The notes: a model not told the origin generated them from the letters alone. Counted from the first letter of the stretch, positions 41,608-53,524 are shown. The stretch: 64,000 bases of DNA from Raffaelea ambrosiae (GCA_002778195.1 PCDI01000001.1:5047869-5111868); one strand, 5' to 3'. Numbers and translations are program-made.

Positions 41608-43582
41608 TCAAAAGACGGCGGCAAGGATGCGCTTCGGGATGCTCACTTTTTCTTCCGTCTCCTCAAAGTCCTCGTCCAGCAGATTGACATTGCTCTGCAG
41701 GTCCATTTCCGCGGCAGGAACAAACAAGCGCCAGTCGCGCGTGTACAGCTTCCAGCCAAAGTAGAAGGCCAGGGCAATGGGGGCGGCCAGGTAGGACTCG
41801 AAGAACGTTTCCGCATCCGGCGTGGCGCCAGCCGAGGGCTGTCAACTTGTTAGCGAAACGGCTCGTGGAGAGGGGACGGGCAGAGAGAAACGGCACGACA
41901 GAATCTTACGTAGAGAGCACTGTAGAAGGTGGCCGCCAGAGCCACAATGTTGAGCCCCAGGCCCAGGTAGCTGCCCCAGACGCCAAAGGGCGTCGTCCAG
42001 GGGATCCGGTGGAACGGCATGCCCTGCGCCTTCCAGCCCGCACGCATGCGGATGTGCGCCAGGCAGATGCTCGCCCACACGAGCAGCGCCGACAGGCCGG
42101 ACAGCGCCAGCAGCCACGTAAAGATGGTGTCGCTCTGGCCCGACTCGCCAATGTAGGCCAGGAGGCCGAACAGCACCTGCAGCCCAATGCAAAACAGCGG
42201 GCGGCCCTTGCTGTCAATGTACGACAAAAAGGCCGGCGCCATGTCGCGCTCGGCCATGGCCTGCAGCGTCCGCGTCGAGCCAAACGTGCAGGCGTTGGCC
42301 ACGGACACGACCGAGATCATGATGACGGCGTTGAAGATGGACGGCAGCACCTTGATCTGGGCGTCCTGGATGGCGAGCACAAAGGGCGACGCCTTGGTGT
42401 TGGCGCCGCTGCTGCCGAGCAGGCGGTCGTCGGTGTAGGGCAGGATGAGGCCCAGGATGAAGAGGTTGAGGACGTAAAAGATGGAGACGCGGAAGAAGAC
42501 CTGCTTGCTGGCCGAGGGGATGGCCTTGCGGGGGTTGGCCGTCTCGGCAGCGGCGAGGCCGACGAGCTCGGTGCCGCTAAAGGCGAATGCGGCGACGACA
42601 AAGACGGAGCAGAAGCCGGCTGGGAGAGAAGAAAGTGTGAGTGCGCATGTCGGGCTTGCAAGAAAAGATGTTCCACATACGGAAATCGGTAAAGGCGCCT
42701 GGGTTGTGCCAGTAGCTGGCACCGAGGTAGCCGCGATCGCCCACGCCGCCGCAGTCGATGATGATGCCCAGGATGATGAAGCCGACGCAGGCCAAGATCT
42801 TGATGATGCTCAGGATGAATTCGACTGCAGAAACGAGTCAGTTCAGCTCTGTCCGAGCAAGGGGAGGAGGGGAGGAGAAGAGAACATGGGGAGAAAGAGA
42901 GAGAAAGAGAGGAGAGAGAAAGCTCACCTTCACCGTAGCCCCGTACACCAAAGATCTGGACAAAGACGAGAAACGCCAGAAAGACGGTGACCCAGACACT
43001 CATGTGGATCTTGTCGGTCCAGTACGTGATGGTGATGGTCGCCGCAATCAGCTCAAACGGCAGCACCGTCAGCCAGCCGAGGGCGTATTCCCAGCCCATA
43101 GCAAAGCCCCTGTTTTCCGTGGTCCGTCAGTAAGGATAGAATGGGACAAAATTACCCCCCCCCCCCTTTCCCCAACAGACGGCTCACCATGACGGATCGA
43201 TCCAGCGGACCATGTACGTGAAAAAGGCTCCGTTGACCGGGAAAAGCACCGCCATCTCGGCCAGCGCCAGGTTCGTCATCAGCACCATGACGCCGATGAT
43301 GATGTACCCCAGCACCAACGCGCCTGGCCCGCCGCTGTGCAGCGCGCCGCCCGAGCCGACAAAGAGACCGGCGCCGATGGCGCCGCCAATGGCAATCATC
43401 TGCATGTGGCGGCTGCGCAGGTCCCGGTGCAGCACGCCAACCTCGCCAGCGGTGCCCACCGCGCCATTCTCCTCGTCGGTGCCGTAGGCCTTGACGGAGG
43501 GCGCAAGGCCGTCCTTGTCCAAGGACCCCGAGCCGGCGGCATGTGGCGGGGTTGGTGATGGTGGTGCAGCGGTAGCAGACAT
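41608..43582 (-). CDS. Amino-acid permease (AAP/YAT family)
   Basis: Exons 43582-43188, 43109-42928, 42824-42681, 42619-41910 and 41838-41608; introns of 78, 103, 61 and 71 bases; 553 aa in frame, normal for the family. The hydrophilic N-terminus ends in RDLRSRHMQMIAIGGAIGAG, the signature start of fungal amino-acid permeases, with GLFVGSGGAL following. WIDPSWGFAMGWEY, split by intron 1, and YGEVEFILSIIKI, split by intron 2, are also family blocks, as are AFAFSGTELVGLAAAE and NPRKAIPSA. The C-terminal tail carries RDWRLFVPAAEMDL and an acidic stretch. It imports amino acids by proton symport at the plasma membrane; specificity cannot be read from sequence. A TATATA at 43762 lies 180 bases upstream. 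Confidence 0.94.
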
Positions 43583-45595
43583 GGTCGGTGGCCCAGGGAA
43601 GGACAATCTGATCTTTTTTTTGTTTCTTTTTAACTTATCAACTGTCCGGGGAAAAAGAAATTAACCCTGGTTGAGGAGATGAGAGTGCAGATGCGGAACC
43701 AACGGCCAAGAGTTCCCGTGCCAGAAGAGGGTGTGCAGTCGTGTCTTGGGGCCGGCAGTCATATATAGGATTCTGACATTCAAGCGACCAGGGGGGGGGG
43801 GATCCGTGGCCCAGAACGATTGGAAGGGCCTTAATTACGATCTGTTACGACAGGGGAGTGGCGGGTCGATGACTCGGTGGTGGACAGCCAAGCAGAATGG
43901 TAGAGATGCTACCATGGCGGACAGACACATGCGATGATGGCAAAAGATAAGGCACACACACACAAAGGCAAGACAAAGAGCACGCCGTGTTCTCTCGTAA
44001 TAGCAACCACGCAGCATCAAACAGGGGGGCGGATTGTGGCCTGTGTGTATTTGTGGCTGACATCTTATCAATTGTGGTGCCTTTTGCATGGCGATGGTGT
44101 TGCCTGGCACTGGTATTTTGTCCACTTTGGCCCCTTAGCCCAACTTGTGTAAAACGATCTCCATTTGTTTCTTCCTTCGGCTCTGCAAATGGCCACGTCT
44201 GCTGTCATTGCGGCTCGTCAGGTCAGTCTTTTATTAGATCCTAGACAAGGCGCAATGCCTTGGGGGGGCCCCCGTCGTGTTGCTACGAGTACGCATTTCG
44301 CGCATCCTTCTGGAACAAAGTGGGGATCTGTAGGTCGCATTTTCATATCTGAACCATGGTAGACTAGGGGCCTTTAACGCCTTTCATACAAGATAACCGA
44401 GGCACGCAATCCTCGGAGGCTTGGCTGCCCCCATCACGCAGTCGTGGCAGAGGCTTATATCGAGCATTTGTTGCAGGCCAAGCGAGCTAAGCAACAGCAA
44501 GCTTGCGGCATCGTCTGATGGCCCTCTGGGCGCAAATGACCAAATGGGCCAGAGCCATCAATTATAGCGCCAGGGAGGAGATTTGTCGGCGTGCTAATGT
44601 GGTCGTAGTGCGATGGCAGACGTCGCGTGAAGCTATGTTGGAGTGCGGCCCCAGGATGAATGGAGGCGGCTCACAGGAGAGAAATTGCAATCTCTTAGCT
44701 TCCTGTACCGGCCCGAGCAGGGTCCGGCGGACGTTGGAAGGATTCCAAAGACGTTCTGCCACCAGGAAGCGGTCCAAATCCTGGCATCCACTAGAGTGAG
44801 CCATATCGATGGCTGCCCAGTGCCCACACATACACACCCCTGGCAGATGGAGGCACTAGCATCTACCAAAATAGACTCGTCTGTCCGGCTGTGTCAGGCA
44901 TCGGCTTCTAGTGCGGCACCATAGCGGGTGAAACTTGCCCCATATTTGCAATCCGAGAGCGTGACACGATGTGCAACGGCGTCCATCCGCCTTGGATCCC
45001 TTTCCTTTCATCTTGATGTCGACCTTCTCAGCTAGAGCCAACCCCTCGTCCTAGGATAAAGTCCACGTCGGTTTGGCTCCGACACCGTACTCTGACAGCA
45101 TCACCGAGACCCGAAACTCAGGTGTGACCGGCGCGTTCTAGGCTGCTATGGCCACGGAGCTGTTGGCTGTCCTTGCACAAGCGGCCGAAGCTGCAATTCA
45201 CCAGTCTCAGCAGGCACTCATGGCGATACTGTAGTGCCTTTATTCGGGCTAGTGATAGGCTTTCACGTGAGTTGGATGTTCTTTGCTTGGAAGCCCTACG
45301 CAAGGACCGAGCAGATCACTCGGTACTCAAGTCTACCCATACAATAGGGAGGACCGCAAGGTAGGAGGGGATGGTTTTCCTGCTACTCGTGAGGAAGTGC
45401 TTGGTTGATAAGGCGAGCTGAGGGCCCCGTGTGCTTGGCGGGCTCGCTATTATGACCGAATCTGGTTAGCGCCGAGACTTCTTTGCTGCAGCCCCACACT
45501 CGCTGACTGAAACCGCCATTCGGCCACTTCCGCTCCTGCTCGTACATATCTCCTTTCCCCGTGCCAGTCTATGCCCGGGCCAGAAGACACCGACG
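43583..45595. other. Spacer, no gene recognised
   Basis: About 2 kb. It includes the permease promoter (TATATA at 43762-43767) and GC-balanced DNA at 44400-45450 with partial open frames on both strands but no motif I can name. A decayed gene or transposon fragment is possible. Confidence 0.45.
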
Positions 45596-46422
45596 ATGGC
45601 TGCCGCCGAGAAAGACCCGGCCGCGATTGGGCTTGCGCAGACCCTGTCGAATGTGCCATGGTGCGACGAGTACGAAAAGATGATCTCGGGTGTCCTGTAG
45701 GTTCGACAAGGCCACCTGGTGAGAAAAGCAACCCGCCTACTGACCCCGTGAACAGCTACGATGCCTGGACCCCCGAGCTGGCCAATGCCCGGTTCCGCGC
45801 CAGACGGTTCATGCACAAGTACAACAATTATTTTCCCGACGACGCGACCCCCGACTCGCTCACGGCGGACCGGGAGGCCATGCTCAAGACCGTCTTTGGC
45901 AAGGTCGGCCAGGGCACGTTCATCGAGCCGCCCGTCAACATTGACTACGGCTGCAACATCTCCTTGGGCGCGGGGTTCTACTCCAACTTCAAGTAGGCTC
46001 GCTCGCCTTGCCTATGAACCATCCTCGCTTCGCTGCCCATGCTGACTGACACATGCAGCCTGGTGATTCTCGACTGCGGCCTCGTCACCATTGGCGACCG
46101 TGTTCTGTTCGGGCCCTTTGTGTCCATCTTTGCCGCCACCCACGAGACCGACGTGCAGTCGCGACGCGACGGTGTCGAGTTCGCCAAGGGCGTCGCCATT
46201 GGCGACGACTGCTGGATCGGCGGGAACGTCACCATCATGCCGGGCGTCACCATTGGCAAGGGCTGCACCATTGGCGCCGGCAGTGTCGTGACAAAGGACA
46301 TTCCCGACTTCTCTGTGGCTGTAGGCACGCCGGCTGTCGTAGTGAAGAAGGTGGATCCGGTGCCCGACATTCCGCCGTCGACAACGGAAAGGCAGGGGGG
46401 GGAGGCGGGGAAGGAACCATGA
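45596..46422 (+). CDS. Maltose/galactoside-type O-acetyltransferase (NodL-LacA-MAA family)
   Basis: Exons 45596-45696, 45756-45992 and 46059-46422; introns of 59 and 66 bases; 233 aa in frame. The N-terminal Mac domain (about residues 25-80) is visible as the MISGVLYDAWTPELANARFRA block, with the first intron within it. It is followed by the left-handed beta-helix of hexapeptide repeats: FIEPPVNIDYGCNISLGAGFYSNFNLVILDC, then IGDDCWIGGNVTIMPGVTIG and KGCTIGAGSVVTKDIP. The catalytic His is in FAATHETD. These enzymes move acetyl from acetyl-CoA to sugar hydroxyls and form trimers; the fungal substrate is not known. The C-terminus has a short disordered Gly/Glu-rich tail, absent from bacterial members. 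Confidence 0.93.
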
Positions 46423-46619
46423 GAAACGCAGGTCAGGCTGGAGTGTAGATGTGGCAGCCGATGCTGAGCACCGTCAGACAATGGCACCTCCTCGCGGAAC
46501 GGCTGATCAGATTTCTGAACTTCTTGGAGCTGAGTGTTCCAGGACCCATGCAATACCATACATCAGTCTTGTCATACATTCAACATCCTTCACTCTGGTA
46601 TTCAAGCATACGGCATGTC
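46423..46619. other. Short spacer before a repeat-rich region
   Basis: 3' flank of the acetyltransferase gene; no feature seen. Confidence 0.4.
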
Positions 46620-47273
46620 GAGTTAGAGTTGGTGAAATAGAAGAGAAATAATGCGAAACAAGGGGGATGATCTGCTTGAGAAACAAACGTGCATATGAGG
46701 CAAAGGCTCTACCAGAAAGAGAGAGGAGTTTTTTTGCGTTGTCTTGTGGTTTTTTCCAATTGCTCTTTCTAACGTTGTTTTTTTTCGATGTTTCTCGGCA
46801 CCTTCCAAATCAAAAGGCCTGCAGCCGGCTCTCTTTTGCTACCCCCTATCTGATCAGTACCTACTGGAACGATTTTTAATAAAGTTCCCTCTCTCCTTTC
46901 GGCCAGGACGTCAGTACCAAGAGGGAGGGACCTTATTGTCCTATTATTGAGTTGGAGTTGGTGGCAGAAGAAGAAACAGCGGCGAGACAAAGAGAACGAC
47001 CTGCTTGAAGAGCAGACGTGTATATAAGACAAAGGCTTTACCAGAAGGAAAGGGGAATTTTACTTGCAGAATATCGATGGTTTTCCATCTGCTCTTACAA
47101 CGTTGTTTTCGAATGCTTTTCATTATATTCCAAATAAAAAGGCCACTGGGCGGTTCTCCTTCGTTACGCCCCTTCCGATCAGTACTTATAGGAACTATTG
47201 CTAACAATCCCCCTTCCTCTTTTCGGTCTGTACGCCAGTACTGGGAGGGAGGGGGACTTGCTTATTTCCATAT
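46620..47273. repeat. Two diverged tandem copies of a ~328-bp unit
   Basis: Copy A about 46620-46948 and copy B about 46949-47273. Landmarks recur in order: GAGTTRGAGTTGGTG, GACCTGCTTGA/GATCTGCTTGA, GACAAAGGCT/GGCAAAGGCT then ACCAGAA, AACGTTGTTTT, TTCCAAAT, GATCAGTAC and CAGTAC...GGGAGGGA. Divergence is perhaps 30 percent by eye. Neither copy has a long reading frame. Origin unknown; degenerate LTRs would be one explanation. Confidence 0.75.
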
Positions 47274-47323
47274 TAGAAGAGTCCCCATGAGATTCACCTG
47301 TGAGCAGGGAGGCCGTTTGGTTG

Positions 47324-47407
47324 GGTTGTTTGTTTGGTGACTGTCCCCGTTACGCTTTTAATGTGATTGTTGGAAGCGGAACGGGGACAAAGACCAAACA
47401 AACAACC
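47324..47407. repeat. Large imperfect inverted repeat (34-bp arms, 16-bp loop)
   Basis: Arms 47324-47357 and 47374-47407 are complementary at about 30 of 34 positions (core GGTTGTTTGTTTGGT against ACCAAACAAACAACC, and CCCCGTT against AACGGGG). It could be a small MITE, the abutting ends of a lost transposon or a transcript hairpin. Confidence 0.8.
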
Positions 47408-48121
47408 TGACAAACAGCTCCTGCGCTTACCGGCAAGTCTCAAGGCACTCGTCATGGCAGAAGGATGATTGCTCTCCCTCCTCCCGGTGTTGAACGCACT
47501 GGCCGGCAGGAGGAGGGACTGCTGACGGCAATAGTATCAGCAAGTGTTGATCAGAGGCAGCGTACTAATGGAAGCCCTGGTAGGCTTTTCAGTGGAGGGA
47601 ATAGCTGAAAAGTGATGAAAAACAACAAGAGGCAGATGGGCATCCCTTCTTCTGTCTCTCGCCTACTCTCTAGCATGAGCTTCCAGGGTATTATATACAT
47701 GATTCAACAGTCCAGTGACACTGTTCGCATTATTGATCCCTCCTCTCCAACTCACTATGACAAAAGAATAAACAGGTCTGTACATCCTTTGTCGCCAACA
47801 GGGCTTCTGGTTTTATGTTCTTTTTTGGGTGAGCCTTTATTTAGTGGCTAGTAGAGTTCATTTTGAACTAGATATAAGGGTTGAGAAGATATCGGAAGTG
47901 ATTAAGTTCTATGGTGTTCGTTCTCCTCCACCTTTGCGTCTTTTTATATATGACTTTCGTACCCGCTCAGTATATCTTTTCCTGTTGTGTTTCCTCCCAT
48001 TGCTTAACCTACATTTTAAACCCGTAAAACAAACGAAAAAAAAACCTTTCATCTTAATGTACAAACACTATAAAGCAGTTGTTCCGGCCGACCATCGTAA
48101 AATCAAAGGGATAACTAGGCC
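47408..48121. other. Spacer with possible solo LTR
   Basis: The stretch 47545-47800 starts TGTTG and ends CAACA, has a TATA-like core (TATTATATACATGA near 47689) and no coding capacity, as expected for a Ty1/copia LTR of about 256 bp. No matching 5-base target duplication is seen (GCAAG and GGGCT flank it), so this is only a candidate. The remainder to 48121 is AT-rich 3' flank of the next gene. Confidence 0.3.
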
Positions 48122-49422
48122 TCACGACCTCGATTGATTCGATTTGGCCTGTTTTCGCAAACTGTCGTGATATGCGTCTTCGTAATCTACCCGCACCGTC
48201 CTCTCCTGGATGATTCCATGTTCACCTTTACCGAGCCTCGTCAGCTCTATCGAAGAGCCAGTCCCCGACGGAGCCTGGGTGTCGCTAATATTGTCGGCAT
48301 TGTCGGCATTGTCGGCATTGTCTATGTTGTCTCGCCCTCGCTCTCCTCTGTAGCCGCCGCCGATGGTCTGGATGGCGATGATGTTGTTGTTGTTGTTGGT
48401 CAGTTTGTTGAAGGGGTTGATTGCATTCTTGCTGCCGCTGGACTGCCCGTAATTATTGTCCCCGTAGCGGCGGTTTCGTGAGCCGCGCGAGAGCGAAAAG
48501 GCACGAGGGAAGACGTGCGCGAAAAAGAGCCGGAGGAAGGGAAGGTTGGCATTGATCACGACCAGTTCCGGCTCGAGGACGGTCCAAAGGAGACCCATGG
48601 GAAGTGTCCAGGTCGGATCTTCAAAGGAAATGGTTGTGAGGGAGTGAAGACGAACAATAGAAATGGCCGTGATACTGGACACTGTCAGTGTTTGCCTGCG
48701 CACCTTCGTTTTGGGGACTTTGCTTGTTCTCTTTCCAAAGGGGACTTTCCGGGGAAGGGATCTTACAAAATGCCCATGCTGAAAATTGCAACCAGTCCCA
48801 GCTTTTGGCCCACGGGCATCTGCAGCTGCCAGATGGCCGGAATCGGGAGGAGCAGTACCATGACATCGGTCGCCAAGTTGGTGACCCCGGCGACGACGTA
48901 GACGGCATTGCGGTCGCCACACACGCCACCCGGAACCGTCGAGTCCCAGTTGAACGCCAGCGGCCGACACAGCAGAAACGTCTCCAGGATGACCGAGGCG
49001 GCCCAGGCCACGATGAAGGCGGCCGTGGTGACGGCGGCGATGCGGAACCACGGCCGCACCGACAGCGTCCTCTTGTAAAACTGCAGCACGCCCAGCTTGA
49101 TCAGCATCAGCGTGATGCCGTACAGCGCCTCAAAGGGCAGAATGAGCTTCAGCGTCATCACCACATCCGCGGCCTGGACAGACGGGTCGGTCATGTGGCG
49201 ACCCGTGGCGCCGCGGACAACACAGGCCCATTGGATGCCGAGCGAGACATAGGTCAAGAGGAGGCCGGCGGTAACGAGGACTTCCTCGATCTTGGGTCTC
49301 TGGCTGCGGAGATGGAGGGAGCAGAAGCGTCCGACGAGGCTGAGAAGGGCGAAAACACCGAACAGCGTCGAGACAATGAGAGGGTCGCGAGTTTGGTGAG
49401 TATTGGGCGGGTAGTAAGTCAT
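48122..49422 (-). CDS. Fungal rhodopsin-domain integral membrane protein (SAT4/PTH11-like)
   Basis: Exon 1 49422-48767, intron 48766-48675 (GTAAGA...CCAG), exon 2 48674-48122; 402 aa. Seven hydrophobic segments are expected in the first ~290 residues. Family features: RDPLIVSTLFGVFALLSLVGR at the start, a WACV...G...H segment in loop 1-2, ALYGITLMLIKLGVLQFYKR (the KLSILLFYxR-like block) and CRPLAFNWD followed by GVCGDRNAVYVV, holding the conserved Cys of the extracellular side, then DVMVLLLPIPAIWQLQMP (the LPIPxLWxLQMP block). The tail is long, hydrophilic and repeat-rich (Asn run; DNADNADNADN encoded by a 9-base repeat). Many members are G-protein-coupled-receptor-like and some have CFEM domains; none is present here. 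Ligand unknown. Confidence 0.9.
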
Positions 49423-51462
49423 GGTGGTTGCTTGCAGTAGGGAAACACGGCAGTGTCCAGCAATTGTTTCTCTGTGCGTGCAGGTCGAATACTAGAGGAC
49501 TGCTTCTTCGGCACTGCTCGGTTCAGCTTGCTGTCCATTGGAATCAGCGAATGGCGTTTGCATATATTCGCAACGATAGTGTATACGACGTGCTGCATTT
49601 GAGATTTCTTCTACAGGGGGGGGGGGGGAGGGCAAGAAAATCGCATGGTTTCTCGGCTGAGAGGAAGTCCGCGCGGTCACATCGGCATGGTAAGTGTTTT
49701 CGGGGTACAGCAGGCTGCAACATCGGACGTATTTGGTCCCTCTCTAGTATTGACTATGGTTTCATGTCCGCAGTGGGCGATCCCAATAGGGCGTTCTTTT
49801 GTATGGTTTCTTATGTAGGTTATGATAAGTTGATAACGGCCCTCTGCTTTATTTCTCTTCTTTTTCCCTCTTTTGTGTTTGGTCAAAATGCCGCAATTCA
49901 GGGCTTCTGCGACCCTTCCCCCAGTTATCTGTCACAATATGCAAGGTACATACGAACAAGGATGCGTCCACCAGGCCTGCTTACCGGTGGCCGGGGTGTC
50001 GACCATGGTTGTCTAATACATGCAGTGTACATGCCACCGTAACCATTGTAACCCTTGGCACTTGTCATGGTCTGGCCACCGGAATCCCGCATCATGCTGT
50101 GTACACGTGTAGATTGGCAGCATCAGTAGGCTTTCGTGTCATTGGACTGCGCTAGGCATTCCTACAGACGTTGTGAGTTAAAATGGACATCAAAATCCTT
50201 CTTGAACGCGTCGCATTCCCAATTCCGGGCACATGGATATACTACTATGTGCATACTACTGTGTACGATGGTTTATCCACCGCCCAAAGTGAGCAGCAAA
50301 CGACATGAAAACATCGGTCCCGAAAATGGGAAGCGCGTTTGCAGATCGTGCCAGGGGAACTTCCAAGATCCCACCCCCAAAATCAGAGAAGCGTTACTGT
50401 GAGTATGTATGTTGATTGTTCGAGCAAATTGTGCCGTTCGATGTTGCATTCAGTGTAAGCCACAATACTACCCCGCGCAAGCCAGTGCCAAGGACTGCTT
50501 CTCCAGCAATGCAGGGGCAACACACGCTAGCACAGTTCTCTTGGGGATCGCAGCGCCTTCATGCCAGCAGCTGGCACAACGAATGCGTTTTGGCAGCCGT
50601 TTCTCCGCGTTTCCAAAAAAAAACAAAAAAAAACAGCACCTAGGAAGGTACTATGTACGTCAGCCACCACAACACGCCCGCAAAAATTGTACCTGGCGAC
50701 GTTGAGTACCCCTGTATGCCTCGTGCTGGACACCTACGAAACTGCATACGATGCTTGCACACCAGAAACAACAGGCCACCCACACCTTTTTATATTTCTG
50801 GACCGCGGAACCTTCCGTAGTCATACGATTGGCGTCGCCGTTTGTGGTCCACTACGGCACTCAACGGCCCCTCGCGAGGGCCCCCCCCCCCCACGGACCG
50901 AGCGCCTGTGGTAGATTCTTCAGGACGCCGATCGTGCCAATTATTCAATGATTTCTAACCCATCAATTCCGTCTTCGTGGCTGCGTGCACGTCGTATACG
51001 AGTAGTGGGTACCAGAAAAAGCGGATCAGGGTAGTTTCAGAGCCTTGTAGCCAAGCAAGGATGAAGTGCCCGCTGTGTATGGCTCCTTCCTGTCCTGGGC
51101 TTCTTTTTCCCTATCGGCGCCGACGTTTGGCAATACAACGGTAGCCGTGGCAGTGGATGGGGGCCGGTCAACGGTCGAATGCACAAGGCCAATAATCCGC
51201 AACTGACGATCTGCACATGCAGGGGCACATCCTCGAGCAGAATGCAACTTGCCCTGTACGTAGTATACTCGGACAAATAAAACACATATGAATTCGACTG
51301 CCTCTCTCTGGACGGCCAGCAGCAGCAACGGAGCATCCCGAAAGGTCCGCAAACGTGTCCCAGAAGCAGTGTCCGTCTCTGAATTATTCTTGTTTTCCCC
51401 TCTACGTTCCGTCTCCATTGGTCATTTCCCAAGTTTTTTTTCCAGTACATAGATTCCTCGCC
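49423..51462. other. Spacer, no gene recognised
   Basis: About 2 kb between divergent genes, with a poly-G run near 49616 and a poly-C run near 50881. No supported reading frame. Confidence 0.5.
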
Positions 51463-53349
51463 ATGTCTTCCTCTACTGCCGATCTGTCGGAGCCCTTTGA
51501 CTTTGTCATTGTCGGTGGCGGTCTCTCGGGCCTCGTGGCAGCCAGTCGCCTGACCGAGAACAAGGACATTCGAGTTCTGGTTCTTGAGGCCGGTGCTGAC
51601 AAGCGGCAGGACCCGCGGGTCAGCTGCCAGGGCCTCGCCCTGGCCACGTACTTCAACCCAGACTTTGACTGGTGCATGGCCACGGAGCCGCAGACGGGCC
51701 TCAACCAGAGACCGCTGGGGCAGCCGTACGGCAAGACGCTGGGCGGCTCGTCGGCCATCAACCTGGGCATGGTGGTGTACCCGACCAAGTCCGACTTTGA
51801 CGTCTGGGAGACGCTGGGCAACAAGGGCTGGGGCTGGTCGGGCATTGCCCCCTATTTCCAAAAGTTCCAGACGTACACGGCTCCGCCGGCCAGCACCACG
51901 GACGACCTGCTGCTGGCGGACTACATCGACCCCAAGAACCAGGGCACCAGTGGCCCGGTGCAAGTGTCCTTTGGCAGCGGCAGCGGGTACACGCCCTTCA
52001 GCTCGGCCTGGCCCCGGGCCTGGGCGGCCGTGGGACGCAAGATGAAGGGCGACCCGATCACGGGCGAAGGCGAGGGTGGCTACAACAACCCGGCCACGAT
52101 TGACCCCGTCACCCTGCAGCGGAGCCATTCCGGGACGGCGTACCTGACGGCCGAGGTGGAGAAGCGGCCGAACCTGCGCATCGTCACCGAAGCGCTGGTG
52201 ACCAAGATCCTGCTGGACACAGACCCAGACGGCAAGGTCACCGCCACGGGTGTCGAGTTTGTCAGCACCAGCGGCGGCGGCGGCGGCGGCGAGACGACAC
52301 ACACCGTCAAGGCCAGCCACGAGGTCGTCTTGGCGGCCGGCGCGATCAAGACGCCCCAGCTGCTGGAGCTGTCGGGCATCGGCGGCCGCGCGGTCCTCGA
52401 GAAGCACGGCATCCCCGTCGTGGTCGAAAACGCCAACGTGGGCGAGAACCTGCAAGACCACGGGTTCGTGCCCTTTAGCTGGGAGGTCGTGGACCCCATG
52501 TCGTCGGCCGACGGCATGCGCGACCCGGCCGTGGCCAAGATGGCCCTCGACGCGTACACCACCGCCAAGGCGGGCCCTCTCACCGCGCACGCGCTGGCCT
52601 CGGCGTACCTGCCGCTCCAGAACGAGGCGTTCCAGACCGTGCCGACGGACGACCTGCTGGCCGCCCACCTGGACGCCGCGGCCGTGCCGGCGCCGCCCAA
52701 TGTTGCCGCGGCGCGCCAGTACGAGGTGCTGCGCCAGGCCGTCCTGGCCGTGCCCGAGGCCTCGCTGGCCCAGTTCACGCTCGCGCCCTTCCAGATCACG
52801 CCGTCCATGACGGACCCCTCGCCGCAGACCACGTTCGCCTTCAAGGAGGACGGCTTCTACGCGTCCATTGTCGCCATCAACAGCCACCCGCTCAGCCGCG
52901 GCTCCACGCACATCCGCTCGGCCGATCCCAAGGAGGCCCCCATCGTCGATCCGCGGGCCATGACGCACCCGCTGGACCTGGAGCTGCACGCGCGCCACGC
53001 GCTGCTGCTCGAGCACCTGCGCGACACCAGCCCGCTCAAGGAGCTGTTCAAGGAGGACGGCCGGCGCCTGCACAACGGCGGCCGGCGCGTCGAGACGCTG
53101 GACGAGGCCAAGGAGGCCGTGCGCAACCTCTACACGCCGCACTTCCATCTGTGTGGTGCCACGGCCATGATGCCGGAGGAGGACGGCGGCGTGGTCGATG
53201 CGTCCTTGAAGGTGTATGGCGTCCAAGGTCTGCGCGTCGTGGATGCGAGCATCTTCCCCGTCATTCCGCGTGGAAACATCCAGGCAGACGTCTTTGCCGT
53301 CTCTGAAAAGGCGGCAGACCTGTTGCTGGAGGGGTGGAAGAACAAGTAA
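51463..53349 (+). CDS. GMC-family FAD oxidoreductase (choline/alcohol-type)
   Basis: Single exon, 628 aa from ATG 51463, chosen because the flavin fold begins 13 residues in. FAD-binding Rossmann motif FVIVGGGLSGLVAASRL (residues ~14-30) with the ribose-binding Glu in VLVLEAG, the GMC signature GKTLGGSSAINLGMVVYP, the second signature GAIKTPQLLELSGIG and the C-terminal catalytic block PHFHLCGATAMMP...LRVVDASIFPVIPRGNIQADVFAVSEKAADLL. The active-site His is in HFHLCGA; the partner residue is Asn in RGNIQA. The usual WHxxGT sequence is replaced by FHLCGA, a variant seen in fungal members. No signal peptide, so it is probably cytosolic, unlike secreted glucose or aryl-alcohol oxidases. Oxidase (H2O2-forming) or dehydrogenase action cannot be decided. 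Confidence 0.93.
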   Translation: MSSSTADLSEPFDFVIVGGGLSGLVAASRLTENKDIRVLVLEAGADKRQDPRVSCQGLALATYFNPDFDWCMATEPQTGLNQRPLGQPYGKTLGGSSAINLGMVVYPTKSDFDVWETLGNKGWGWSGIAPYFQKFQTYTAPPASTTDDLLLADYIDPKNQGTSGPVQVSFGSGSGYTPFSSAWPRAWAAVGRKMKGDPITGEGEGGYNNPATIDPVTLQRSHSGTAYLTAEVEKRPNLRIVTEALVTKILLDTDPDGKVTATGVEFVSTSGGGGGGETTHTVKASHEVVLAAGAIKTPQLLELSGIGGRAVLEKHGIPVVVENANVGENLQDHGFVPFSWEVVDPMSSADGMRDPAVAKMALDAYTTAKAGPLTAHALASAYLPLQNEAFQTVPTDDLLAAHLDAAAVPAPPNVAAARQYEVLRQAVLAVPEASLAQFTLAPFQITPSMTDPSPQTTFAFKEDGFYASIVAINSHPLSRGSTHIRSADPKEAPIVDPRAMTHPLDLELHARHALLLEHLRDTSPLKELFKEDGRRLHNGGRRVETLDEAKEAVRNLYTPHFHLCGATAMMPEEDGGVVDASLKVYGVQGLRVVDASIFPVIPRGNIQADVFAVSEKAADLLLEGWKNK

Positions 53350-53522
53350 ACGTGCAACTTGTCAAGTGAAGAGAGCGCCCGGATTGTCAGGGAAAGGTTG
53401 TGAATGGTCAGGCATGGCAGTCTATTGAAGTGCAGTGTACAAAGAGAAAGAGAAGTGTAATGAGGAACTGTATTTACCAGATGTATTGAGAAGATGTATT
53501 TATTGAGTAGCTGTTGTCGTTC

Positions 53523-53524
53523 TA
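53523..53524. repeat. TA target-site duplication, left
   Basis: TA directly before the left terminal repeat, matched by TA at 55383-55384 after the right one, as made by Tc1/mariner/pogo transposases. Confidence 0.85.

Noticed and set aside
44503..44924. Short plus-strand frames around 44.5-44.9 kb
   Set aside because: Protein-like in places but without motif, splice model or homology I can recognise; left as unassigned spacer.
51037..53226. Minus-strand open frame of 729 codons
   Set aside because: Antisense shadow of the GMC oxidoreductase created by GC-rich third positions; no motif.
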